This document shows positions 53,354-60,641 of a stretch of 60,641 nt of DNA, piece by piece. The notes under the pieces were generated by a model. It had not been told where the DNA came from. It did no database searches and worked only from the letters and a program-made list of their open reading frames with translations. A program made the position numbers and the translations under genes. Location of the stretch: NCBI RefSeq assembly GCF_000248055.1, contig NZ_BAFC01000016.1, positions 1 through 60,641 of the forward strand, written 5' to 3'. Each line of letters starts with the position of its first letter. Position 1 is the first letter of the stretch. Source of the DNA: Gordonia sputi NBRC 100414. Its GTDB lineage: Bacteria; Actinomycetota; Actinomycetes; Mycobacteriales; Mycobacteriaceae.

Positions 53354-54798
53354 TGCTCGACGATCCCGACCTGGTGGCCGCAGCCCTCGAGCGCATCGAG
53401 TCCGGCGTGCCCGCGTCGCGCGCGTGGGCGGAGGCAGTGGCGGCAGTCGAAGCCGAATGGCGCGCCGTCGACGACCCCTACCTGCGCGAACGTGCCGTCG
53501 ACGTGCACGCGGTCGGACAGCAGGTACTCCGCAAGCTGGCAGGCATCCCGGACGCGACCATCGATGGCACCGGCATCCTCGTCGTCGACGATCTGCTGCC
53601 CGCACAGGCGGCCGTCCTCGACGCCGAGAAGGTCGCGGGCGTCATCCTCGCGGGCGGGAGCCCGACAAGTCACGCTGCAATCCTCGCCCGCGCGCGCGGG
53701 ATCCCCGCGGTCGTCGCTGCAGGCTCCGACATCTTGGCCATCGAACCCGGTGTCACAGTCGCACTCGACGGATCGACCGGCGAGATCATCGTCGACCCTG
53801 ACAGTCAGACCCTCGAACGCCTGCGCGGCGAGGCATCGCGTGCTGCGGAGCGCGGAGAACTCGCCCGCGCATCGGCGCACGAGTCGGCGAGCACCGCCGA
53901 CGGCACGCGAATACTGGTGGCAGCCAACCTCGGTTCCGTCGAGGATGCGCGCGCCGCAGCCGAAAGCGGCGCGGACGGTTCGGGTTTGGTCCGTACCGAA
54001 TTCCTCTACCTCGACCGTGCGCAGCCACCCTCCGTCGACGAGCAGATCGACACCTACCTCGCGATGGCCGATGCCCTTGGCGGCCAACGCATCACGCTAC
54101 GCACGCTCGACGTCGGAGGCGACAAACCGCTCCCGTTCGTGCCGCAACCCGCGGAAGAGAACCCCTTCCTCGGCCTGCGTGGGCTCCGCCTCGCACTGGC
54201 GGAGAAGACCCTCTTCGACGACCAGCTCCGAGCCATCGTCACCGTTGCACACCAGACCCCGATCAGCATCATGTTCCCGATGGTGACCACCGTCGACGAA
54301 TTACTCACCGCCCGAGAGCATCTCGACGCCGCGATCACTTCCGTCGGACGTGGCGAACCGGCGGGGCTCGAGGTGGGGATCATGATCGAGGTTCCCGCAG
54401 CAGCCCTCAAGACCGCCGCCTTCGCGCGGTACGTCGACTTCTTCAGCATCGGTACCAACGACCTCACGCAGTACACGCTGGCCGCAGAACGCGGCAACAC
54501 TTCCGTTGCGGCGCTTGCTGATCCGCTCGATCCCGCAGTCGTCACACTGATCAACAGGGTCTGTCGCGGTGCGGGACCCGACCGCCTGGTCGCAGTCTGC
54601 GGAGAGCTGGCGGCCGACGAGACGGCAACCGATCTCCTTGTTGCGCTTGGGGTGCGGGAGCTGAGCGTCGCTCCCCGCGCTGTCCCGCCGGTCAAACAGG
54701 CGGTACGCGGCATCGAGGCCACCACCAATCCCAGGCTCGTCGAGCGGTGCCTCGAAGCTGACGCTGCTCACTCGGTGCGCGCCGCGCTCATCAAGTGA
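53140..54798 (+). CDS. dhaM: DhaM C-terminal part: PTS enzyme I domain (out of frame with the N-terminal part)
   Basis: 552 codons from the conserved N terminus LPASPGIAIGPVF; no start codon is visible there. EI features are intact: GGSPTSHAAILARARGIPAV (phospho-His), GLVRTEFLYLDR, PFLGLRGLRLALAEK (PEP site), IGTNDLTQYTLAAERGN and VCGELAADETATDLLVALGVRELS. The domain looks functional, so any decay is recent or the frame is switchable. Confidence 0.75.
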   Translation: MPASPGIAIGPVFTPAVVDVEPPDEHFDSADAQSARLRDAIDDVRADIESLRATTAQHSPADAAIFDAHLVMLDDPDLVAAALERIESGVPASRAWAEAVAAVEAEWRAVDDPYLRERAVDVHAVGQQVLRKLAGIPDATIDGTGILVVDDLLPAQAAVLDAEKVAGVILAGGSPTSHAAILARARGIPAVVAAGSDILAIEPGVTVALDGSTGEIIVDPDSQTLERLRGEASRAAERGELARASAHESASTADGTRILVAANLGSVEDARAAAESGADGSGLVRTEFLYLDRAQPPSVDEQIDTYLAMADALGGQRITLRTLDVGGDKPLPFVPQPAEENPFLGLRGLRLALAEKTLFDDQLRAIVTVAHQTPISIMFPMVTTVDELLTAREHLDAAITSVGRGEPAGLEVGIMIEVPAAALKTAAFARYVDFFSIGTNDLTQYTLAAERGNTSVAALADPLDPAVVTLINRVCRGAGPDRLVAVCGELAADETATDLLVALGVRELSVAPRAVPPVKQAVRGIEATTNPRLVERCLEADAAHSVRAALIK

Positions 54799-54825
54799 GC
54801 AGCGCGGCTCGATAGACTCGAACGC

Positions 54826-54882
54826 ATGCAGGCCATCACACGAGCGAACACGGTCGACGGGGTTTACGAGGTCGAGAAGTGA
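54826..54882 (+). CDS. Possible 18-codon leader ORF before the aldo/keto reductase
   Basis: An ORF of 18 codons starting MQAITRANTVDGVYEVEK ends in TGA that overlaps the GTG of the next gene (GTGA). This could be a leader peptide giving translational coupling, or the remnant of a lost gene. No clear ribosome binding site is seen. Confidence 0.3.
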   Translation: MQAITRANTVDGVYEVEK

Positions 54883-55841
54883 CAACACCAAGCGCCACAA
54901 TCGGACTAGGCCTGGCAGCCGTTGGCCGTCCGGCGTACATCACGACCGGACGAGACGACGACCTCGGCGAGGAACGCAGCATCGAGGACATGCGTGCGCG
55001 CACGTACGCGGTGCTCGACGCCGCCTACGCCGACGGGGTGCGCTACCTCGACTGCGCGCGGTCGTACGGGCTGTCGGAGCAGTTCCTCGCGGACTGGTTG
55101 AGTGATCGACCCGACGTCGACGACGTGGTCGTCGCCTCGAAGTGGGGCTACCGCTACGTCGGCGAATGGGAACTCGACGCCGCGGTTCACGAGGTCAAGG
55201 ACCACAGTCTCGGCGAGTTCGTCGACCAGTGGACCGCAAGCCGCTCGATACTCGGCGAAGCACTCTCCATCTACCAGATCCACTCGCTGACACCCGACAG
55301 CCCGGCACTGACCAACCCCGCACTCCTCGACGCGCTCGCCCGACTGCGCGACGACGGCTACCGCGTCGGCTTCTCGACGTCTGGTCTGTCGCAGGCCGAC
55401 GTTGTGCGACAAGCGATCTCGATCGAAGTCGGCGGGGCACCGCTCTTCGGGGTCGTCCAGTCGACGTGGAATCTGCTGGAGACGTCGGTGGGCCCAGCGT
55501 TGGCGGAGGCCGCGGAGGCGGGGCTGTCGGTAGTCGTGAAAGAAGGCATGGCCAACGGACGGTTGGCGCCCGGCGTCGCCGACGACTCCGACGCCCGACG
55601 CGCCGTCGACCTCGCTGCAAACGAACTGGGCGTACCCACCGACCAGGTCGCGTTGGCGGCGGCGCTGGCTCAGCCGTGGGCGGCACATGTGCTGTCGGGC
55701 GCGGTGAGCGTCGAGCAGGTCGACAGTAACGTCGCCGCGAACACGGTGACCCTCGAACCCGCGGTTCTCGCGGAACTAGTCGCGCACCCCGAGACGCCTG
55801 CTGACTACTGGTCGAAGCGGTCGCAACGCGACTGGAGCTAG
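54879..55841 (+). CDS. Aldo/keto reductase
   Basis: 320 aa. TIM-barrel NADPH oxidoreductase. It has the catalytic set: Asp in YLDCARSYG with the Tyr, Lys in VASKWGYRY, and His in IYQIHSL. The end (TDQVALAAALAQPWAAHVLSGAVSVEQVDSN) is typical for plant-L-galactose-dehydrogenase-like AKRs. GTG start after GAG. The substrate is unknown. It lies downstream of dhaM but may be a separate unit. Confidence 0.88.
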   Translation: MTTPSATIGLGLAAVGRPAYITTGRDDDLGEERSIEDMRARTYAVLDAAYADGVRYLDCARSYGLSEQFLADWLSDRPDVDDVVVASKWGYRYVGEWELDAAVHEVKDHSLGEFVDQWTASRSILGEALSIYQIHSLTPDSPALTNPALLDALARLRDDGYRVGFSTSGLSQADVVRQAISIEVGGAPLFGVVQSTWNLLETSVGPALAEAAEAGLSVVVKEGMANGRLAPGVADDSDARRAVDLAANELGVPTDQVALAAALAQPWAAHVLSGAVSVEQVDSNVAANTVTLEPAVLAELVAHPETPADYWSKRSQRDWS

Positions 55842-55850
55842 AGCTAGCTG

Positions 55851-56489
55851 CTACAGGGCGGGCAACCTACGCGCCAGCAGCACCACGTCGTCGATGTGGT
55901 GCCCACCGCCAGCGGGGATGCCGCGCGGGCGGGTCTCGTGGGTGACGATCTCCCAGCCAGCTTCTTTGGATTCACCGTCCGTGGTCCGGCTCTCGAGCAA
56001 GGTCGCGATGTCGTCGGGTTGCACGTAGTCGGCGGGGTCGAATCCGTGCGCGCGCACGCCTTCTGGCGCGTGTGCGACCACCAGCAGTGAGCCGCCCGGC
56101 CCGACAGCATCGACGAGTTTCTCTGCCACCGAACGGTTTTCGGTGAGGATCGGGAAGTAGTGCGCCGCGACGAGAGCGAAGTCACCACCCGGTACGTCGT
56201 CGACGACGAGATCTGTTTGCAGCCAAGTGATCTCGGGTCCGGGGAAGCTCTCCCGTGCGCGGTCGACGGCGACCTGCGAGATGTCGATCGCCGTGACCTG
56301 CCAGCCGCGCTCGGCGAGCCAGCGGGCATCGGCACCTTCACCACTTCCGACGTCGAGCGCGGTGCCCGGCGCGAGGTCGGAGGCCTCAGCGATCAGGGAG
56401 GGATTCACGTTGGACGTCCATAGGCGCTCGATGTCGGCGTACCTCGCGTCCCACTCCGCCGCCGTGTGCGGGTTCTGGTCGTGGCTCAT
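55851..56489 (-). CDS. Class I SAM-dependent methyltransferase
   Basis: 212 aa. ALDVGSGEGADARWLAERGWQ is motif I, then VTAIDIS; DFALVAAHYFPI and GGSLLVVAHAPE follow. The nearest remembered families are small tellurite-type (TehB-like) and general methyltransferases, so the substrate is open. The start MSHDQNPHTAAEWDARY was chosen because the longer frame to 56801 runs through the repeat array. Confidence 0.88.
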   Translation of the reverse strand: MSHDQNPHTAAEWDARYADIERLWTSNVNPSLIAEASDLAPGTALDVGSGEGADARWLAERGWQVTAIDISQVAVDRARESFPGPEITWLQTDLVVDDVPGGDFALVAAHYFPILTENRSVAEKLVDAVGPGGSLLVVAHAPEGVRAHGFDPADYVQPDDIATLLESRTTDGESKEAGWEIVTHETRPRGIPAGGGHHIDDVVLLARRLPAL

Positions 56490-56549
56490 CGGTCCAGCCT
56501 GACACCGCCGCCGCGCGGCGTCGAGCAGCATTGCGTTGGAGGCAAGAAG

Positions 56550-56735
56550 TGGTCTCGACAAGCTCGACCAGCGGTTAGGGGCCCGACCAGCGGGCGAGGT
56601 GGTCTCGACAAGCTCGACCAGCGGGCGGGGGTCTCGACAAGCTCGACCAGCGGTGGGTGCGCTCGACCAGCGGGCAGGGTGCGCTCGACCAGCGGTGGGT
56701 GCGCTCGACCAGCGGTGGGTGCGCTCGACCGGCGG
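56550..56735 (-). repeat. Second array of the same repeat as in dhaM
   Basis: The complement of the dhaM unit, ctcgaccagcgg, occurs about seven times here plus degenerate copies. Three copies carry the full 24-base form (starting at about 56551, 56601 and 56630) and the rest a shorter form spaced about 20 nt. It lies between the methyltransferase and the luciferase-like gene, just before both start codons. Confidence 0.9.
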
Positions 56736-56781
56736 AAGTTGGTCATCGACGCGGCGGCTGTGGAGGGGCAGACTGGGAGAC

Positions 56782-57564
56782 ATGGCATTTCCCATTCGCA
56801 TCGGAGTCCAGATCCAGCCGCAGCACGCCCCCGACTACTCGCTGATACGCGACGCGGTCTTGCGGGCAGAAGACCTCGGCGTCGACATCATCTTCAACTG
56901 GGACCACTTCTATCCGCTCTACGGCGACCCCGACGGCGCGCATTTCGAGTGCTGGACCATGCTCGGCGCGTGGGCTGAGCAGACCGAACGCGTCGAGATC
57001 GGTGCGCTCGTCACGTGCAACTCGTATCGCAACCCCGACCTGCTGGCCGATATGGCACGCACCGTCGACCACATCTCCGGCGGCCGACTCATCCTCGGCA
57101 TCGGCGCGGGCTGGTTCGAGAAGGACTACGACGCGTACGGCTACGACTTCGGCACCAAAGGCAGCCGCATCGGCGAGCTGGGCGAGGCACTGCCGCGGAT
57201 CGCCTCACGGTTCGAGAAGCTCAATCCCCAACCCACCCGGCACATTCCGGTCCTCATCGGTGGCAGCGGCGAGAAGAAGACCCTCCCGCTCGTCGCGAAG
57301 TACGCCGACGCCTGGCACGGCTTCAACGACGTCGAGACCTACCGGCACAAGACCAAGGTGCTGTCGGGCTATTGCGAGGAGATCGGCCGCGACCCCGAAA
57401 CCATCGAGCGGTCGGCAGGCATCCCGTTCACCGGCGACGTCGAGGAACTGGTGCGCACCGCCGACGCCATCAGCGCCGAAGGCGTCTCGCTGATCACCGT
57501 CGGCACCACCGGCCCCGAGTACGACCTGACGGCCGTCGAAGCGCTGTGCCGCTGGCGCGGGTGA
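56782..57564 (+). CDS. Luciferase-like monooxygenase, F420-type
   Basis: 260 aa. TIM-barrel luciferase-like family: RIGVQIQPQHAPDYSLIRDAV, IFNWDHFYPLYGDPDG, VEIGALVTCNSYRNPDLLADMARTVDHISGGRLILGIGAGW (in parts), and DYDAYGYDFG. The pattern is that of coenzyme F420-dependent enzymes of actinobacteria. The ATG at 56782 follows GGGAGA at close spacing. The upstream open frame runs through the repeat array and is not believed. Confidence 0.9.
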   Translation: MAFPIRIGVQIQPQHAPDYSLIRDAVLRAEDLGVDIIFNWDHFYPLYGDPDGAHFECWTMLGAWAEQTERVEIGALVTCNSYRNPDLLADMARTVDHISGGRLILGIGAGWFEKDYDAYGYDFGTKGSRIGELGEALPRIASRFEKLNPQPTRHIPVLIGGSGEKKTLPLVAKYADAWHGFNDVETYRHKTKVLSGYCEEIGRDPETIERSAGIPFTGDVEELVRTADAISAEGVSLITVGTTGPEYDLTAVEALCRWRG

Positions 57565-57575
57565 ACTGAGTCGAT

Positions 57576-58373
57576 ATGTCGAGCCTGGCCGTCGTCGCGA
57601 TCATCGCGGGTGTCATCTCGCTTGGCTGTTGGGTCGCGTCGCTGATCACCGGCGACACGTCGTGGGTCGACCGCATCTGGTCGATCGCGCCTGTCATCTA
57701 CCTCTGGGTGTTCGCGGCGTACAGCCACTTCGACGCCCGCACGACGGTGATGGCTGTGCTCGTGACGGCGTAGGGTATCCGTCTGACGTTCAACTTCGCC
57801 CGACACGGCGGGTATACCGGCACCGAGGACTACCGCTGGGCAGTGCTGCGCTCCCGAATGAGCAAGTGGCAGTTCTGGTTGTTCAACCTGTTCTTCATCG
57901 TGATCTACCAGAACCTGCTGCTGGTGCTGATCACGCTGCCCGGCTACACCGCGCAGCGTCATCCGGGCGGGTTCGTTGTGCTCGACGTCGTGCTCGCGGT
58001 GGCCTTCCTGGCGTTCCTCGCCGGGGAGGCCACCGCCGACCAGCAGCAGTGGGAGTTCCACGCACGCAAGGCCTCCGGCCAGACGTCGACGCGGTTCTGC
58101 ACCACCGGGCTGTTCCACTACTCCCGGCACCCGAACTACTTCTTCGAGCAGGCCCAGTGGTGGGTGATCTACCTGTTCGGAGCCGTGGCCGCGGGGTCGA
58201 TCCTGCAGCCGACGATCGTCGGCGCGGTGCTGCTGACCCTGCTGTTCGTCGGCTCGACCAAGTTCACCGAGTCACTGACACTGTCGAAGTACCCCGAATA
58301 CGCCGACTACCAACACACAACGTCGGCGCAGATCCCGTTGCCGCCCAAGCGACGTCGGACGGCGGCTGCCTGA
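57576..58373 (+). pseudogene. DUF1295 (steroid 5-alpha-reductase-like) membrane protein, broken by an in-frame TAG
   Basis: 266 codons in one continuous frame with a single stop at 57771-57773. Before it: MSSLAVVAIIAGVISLGCWVAS and SWVDRIWSIAPVIYLW. After it: GIRLTFNFARHGGYTGTEDYRW, LPG and the conserved C terminus TTGLFHYSRHPNYFFEQAQWW. In DUF1295 proteins the residue here is usually Trp (TGG), so TGG to TAG is the simplest reading. The downstream part from 57858 has an ATG but lacks the first helices. It lies 11 bases after the luciferase-like gene. Confidence 0.8.
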
Positions 58374-58494
58374 GCGGCGATCCTCTGCGCCGCAACCCTG
58401 TTCACGCGACGTTCGCCCAGCGATCGGGACAACCGGCGCGAGACGGGCGTGGCTGGGTTCAGCTCGAGGCCGTCGACCGCCTAGATTTGATGAC

Positions 58495-60552
58495 ATGCTC
58501 AGACCGCTCACTGTCGGAAAGAACATCCCGGACCCTCGCGTTCTCCTGCGCGTGGTGATTGTCGGAGCACTCCTCATGCTTGCGCTGGTGGGTACTTCTC
58601 TGGCCGCGGACACCGCCCGGGCCGAGCCGCCGATGCGGCTACCCGACCAGGTGACCGATCCCGCCGACGTGCTCTCGTCGTCGGATCGCACGCGGGTGCA
58701 GCACGCGGTCGAGGGGCTCTACCGCGACCACGGCGTGCAGTTGTGGGTCGTCTACGTCAAGACATTCAACGGGCTGGGTAGTGAGCAGTGGGGCTCGCAG
58801 ACCGTGCAGATGAGCGACCTCGGCGAGCACGACGTGCTCCTCGCCGTCGCCACCGACGACCGCGCGTACCGCTTCGACGCGCCCGATTCGGTCGACGGCC
58901 TCGACCGGTCGAAGCTCGATTCGATCGCCCAGGACAACATCGTGCCCGCGCTCAAGAAGTCGGACTGGCCGGGCGCGGCCGTCGGCGCGGCGAACGGTCT
59001 CGGCTCGGCACTCACGCCGTCGCACACCGCCGCAATCGTCACCGGAGCGGTCGGTGGTGTCGCGGTCGTCGGCGGCGGCGGCGCCTACCTCTACTCACGG
59101 CGGCGTCGAAAGCAGAAGCTCGAGTCGCAACTCGACTCCGTTCGCGAACAGGAACTCACCGGCGACCAACTACTGTCACAGCCGATCGAGGTCCTCGAAC
59201 CCTGGTCGCGCGAGGTCTTGACCGACACCGACAACGCAATCCGCACCAGCGAGGAGGAGCTGCGGCTGGCCGTCGACGAGTTCGGTCCGGCCCAGACCGC
59301 ACCGTTTACACAGGCACTCGACGCCGCGAAACGTGGTCTTGCGACATCGTTCTCGCTGCGACAACGACTCGACGACGACATCCCGGAGACATCCGACGAA
59401 CGACGCTCGATGCTGGTGCAGATCATCACAACCTGCACCGACGTCGACGCCGCACTCGACGAGCAGGTCTCGGCCTTCGACGAGATGCGCAATCTGTTGA
59501 TCAACGCCGACAGCCGATTCGCGCAGATCACGCAGCAACTCGTCGCGCTGCGGGCACGCCTCGAGGGTGCCTCCGGCCAACTCGCGACGCTGACGCAGAA
59601 GTACGGCGCGCCGACGCTGCGCTCGATCGAGCACAACGTCGACCTCGCCGCCCAGGAGGTCGGGTTTGCCGAGAGCAGCGCGGACCAAGGTCGCGCGGCG
59701 ATCGCGCGACCCGTCGGCGAGCAGGGCGCCGCCGTTGCCGCGATCCGCTCGGCGGAGGGCGCCATTTCCCAGGCCGACAAGCTCCTCGACGCGATCGACA
59801 ACGCCGACACCAACATCGCCGCCGCGCACACGCAGCTGCCCGCGCTGATCGCCGAGGTCGAGGGCGAGTTGCAGGAGGCCGCCGGACTGTCGTCGGATGG
59901 CGGGCCGGAGCTGGCGACGGCGGTGGCGTCGGCCACCACGGCGCTCGACCGCGCCAAAGCCGGCACGGACCAGGACCTACTGGGAGTGTTCACCGCATTG
60001 GTCGACGCCGACGCCGACCTCGACCATGCACTCGATTCCGCCCGCGGCGCGCTGGCAAAGCGCAAGCAACGAACCGAGGTACTCACCGCTGCACTGACCA
60101 GCGCGCAGGCCAAGGTCACCGCGGCGTCGGACTTCATCTCAACTCGACGCGGCGCCATCGGCTCGACCGCACGCACCCGACTCGCCGAAGCGCAGCGCCT
60201 ACTGCAGTCGGCCACTACGACCGCGGAGAGCGACCCGACCGCGTCGACCGATGCCGCGCGTCGAGCCGGATCTCTCGCCGACCAGGCACTGATGGCCGCA
60301 CAGGGCGACGTGGTGAGCTGGCAGCAGAGTCAGCAGCCGCGCTCGAGCACCGGATCGGCGGCCACCGGTGCGGTACTCGGCGGCATCCTGGTCGACAGCT
60401 TCCTGCGCGGGACGATGCGCGGCGGTGGCTACGGCGGAGGGTTCGGGGGCGGCTTCGGCGGCGGTGGCTACACCAGCGGCGGCGGGCGCAGCCCCGGCTC
60501 GTTCGGCGGGTCGTCGAGCTCGGGCCGCATCGGCGTCGGGGGCCGGTTCTAG
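58495..60552 (+). CDS. TPM-domain membrane protein with long coiled-coil region
   Basis: 685 aa. Signal or anchor helix at residues 19-38; extracytoplasmic TPM domain at about 48-165 (LPDQVTDPADVLSSSDRTRV, LWVVYVKTF, HDVLLAVATDDRAYRF). A second membrane helix lies at about 178-202, followed by RRRRK. About 400 helical, Ala/Asp/Glu-rich residues come next, and the C terminus is Gly-rich (GGGYGGGFGGGFGGG...). The architecture matches mycobacterial Rv2345-type proteins. Role unknown, perhaps in envelope stress or photosystem-repair-like functions. Confidence 0.88.
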   Translation: MLRPLTVGKNIPDPRVLLRVVIVGALLMLALVGTSLAADTARAEPPMRLPDQVTDPADVLSSSDRTRVQHAVEGLYRDHGVQLWVVYVKTFNGLGSEQWGSQTVQMSDLGEHDVLLAVATDDRAYRFDAPDSVDGLDRSKLDSIAQDNIVPALKKSDWPGAAVGAANGLGSALTPSHTAAIVTGAVGGVAVVGGGGAYLYSRRRRKQKLESQLDSVREQELTGDQLLSQPIEVLEPWSREVLTDTDNAIRTSEEELRLAVDEFGPAQTAPFTQALDAAKRGLATSFSLRQRLDDDIPETSDERRSMLVQIITTCTDVDAALDEQVSAFDEMRNLLINADSRFAQITQQLVALRARLEGASGQLATLTQKYGAPTLRSIEHNVDLAAQEVGFAESSADQGRAAIARPVGEQGAAVAAIRSAEGAISQADKLLDAIDNADTNIAAAHTQLPALIAEVEGELQEAAGLSSDGGPELATAVASATTALDRAKAGTDQDLLGVFTALVDADADLDHALDSARGALAKRKQRTEVLTAALTSAQAKVTAASDFISTRRGAIGSTARTRLAEAQRLLQSATTTAESDPTASTDAARRAGSLADQALMAAQGDVVSWQQSQQPRSSTGSAATGAVLGGILVDSFLRGTMRGGGYGGGFGGGFGGGGYTSGGGRSPGSFGGSSSSGRIGVGGRF

Positions 60553-60641
60553 GGCCCTGGTCCGGTCGGGCGCGCGGTCGGGCGTGCGGTAGGCGGCCGC
60601 TGCGCGCCGCAGCCCGCAGAAAGTTGCGCGTCTTGGGCGGC

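Larger units (their letters stand above)
52148..54798 (+). pseudogene. dhaM: dhaM, three-domain phosphoryl donor, reading frame changes inside a repeat array
   Basis: DhaM takes phosphate from PEP and gives it to DhaL. The expected actinobacterial order EIIA(man)-HPr-EI is present. EIIA and HPr are in one frame (to the stop at 53353), while the EI domain is in another frame (in phase with 53140). The change falls in the repeat array 52899-53134, in the linker between HPr and EI. EI has no start codon of its own at its expected N terminus. The cause may be a real frameshift, an assembly error in repeats, or frame switching by repeat-number change. Confidence 0.75.

Noticed and set aside
56490..56801. 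N-terminal extension of the methyltransferase
   Set aside because: It is translated repeat array; the methyltransferase fold starts at MSHDQN.
57629..58558. 309-codon frame over the DUF1295 gene
   Set aside because: Shifted-frame translation rich in Arg and His; the membrane protein frame carries all family motifs.

Overview
The window is high-GC actinobacterial DNA. It looks like a mycolate-producing member of the Mycobacteriales, most like Gordonia. The main reasons are the gene neighbourhood and the protein families. The stretch from about 2.4 to 18.4 kb (dnaB, rplI, rpsR, ssb, rpsF, a GT87 membrane protein, ponA, a DUF5318 protein, a PadR regulator, ino1) follows in inverted order the block known in Mycobacterium tuberculosis as Rv0046c-Rv0058, with extra genes inserted. 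No rRNA, tRNA, CRISPR array or insertion sequence was recognised.

Layout. (1) 3-2308: two overlapping unrecognised genes, less GC-biased than their surroundings. (2) 2384-8545: the replication and ribosome block on the minus strand. It holds a DnaB interrupted by a class 3 intein, a secreted protein and a universal stress protein on either side, then rpsF-ssb-rpsR-rplI. (3) 8752-18395: cell-envelope genes (two GT87 mannosyltransferase-like proteins, penicillin-binding protein PonA), a GNAT acetyltransferase, an OGG-fold-like protein, and padR-ino1 for inositol supply. (4) 18561-25417: a DUF4236-TerD fusion, two divergent LuxR-type regulators with three inverted repeats between them, and a qor-fadD36-nuclease operon. 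(5) 25666-38748: a large Ter (tellurium/stress) locus. It contains TerD, TerC, TerA/TerD-like, three AIM24 proteins, a coiled-coil protein, an overlapping HpcH-PRTase-StiP/PELOTA-HAD-TerD module, a LURP-one protein and two DUF202 proteins. (6) 38900-44082: a DUF429 protein, trpB2 and phosphoketolase, with a 160-bp tandem repeat between the last two. (7) 44232-48053: a citrate-type transporter with its two-component system. (8) 48193-60552: dinB with an SOS-like box, an IclR regulator divergent from dhaK-dhaL-dhaM, an aldo/keto reductase, a methyltransferase, a luciferase-like oxidoreductase, a DUF1295 gene broken by a stop codon, and a TPM-domain membrane protein.

The most notable points are as follows. 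The dhaM gene changes reading frame inside an array of short, mostly 20-21 nt repeats, and the same repeat recurs 3.4 kb away. DnaA-box-like motifs cluster upstream of dnaB. The DnaB intein is a class 3 type with a decayed endonuclease region. The Ter biosynthetic module is present without an ATP-grasp gene in the window. The 160-bp repeat family is non-coding. An amber codon replaces what is probably a conserved tryptophan in the DUF1295 gene.

Functional calls rest on reading translated sequences and known families. No database search was run.
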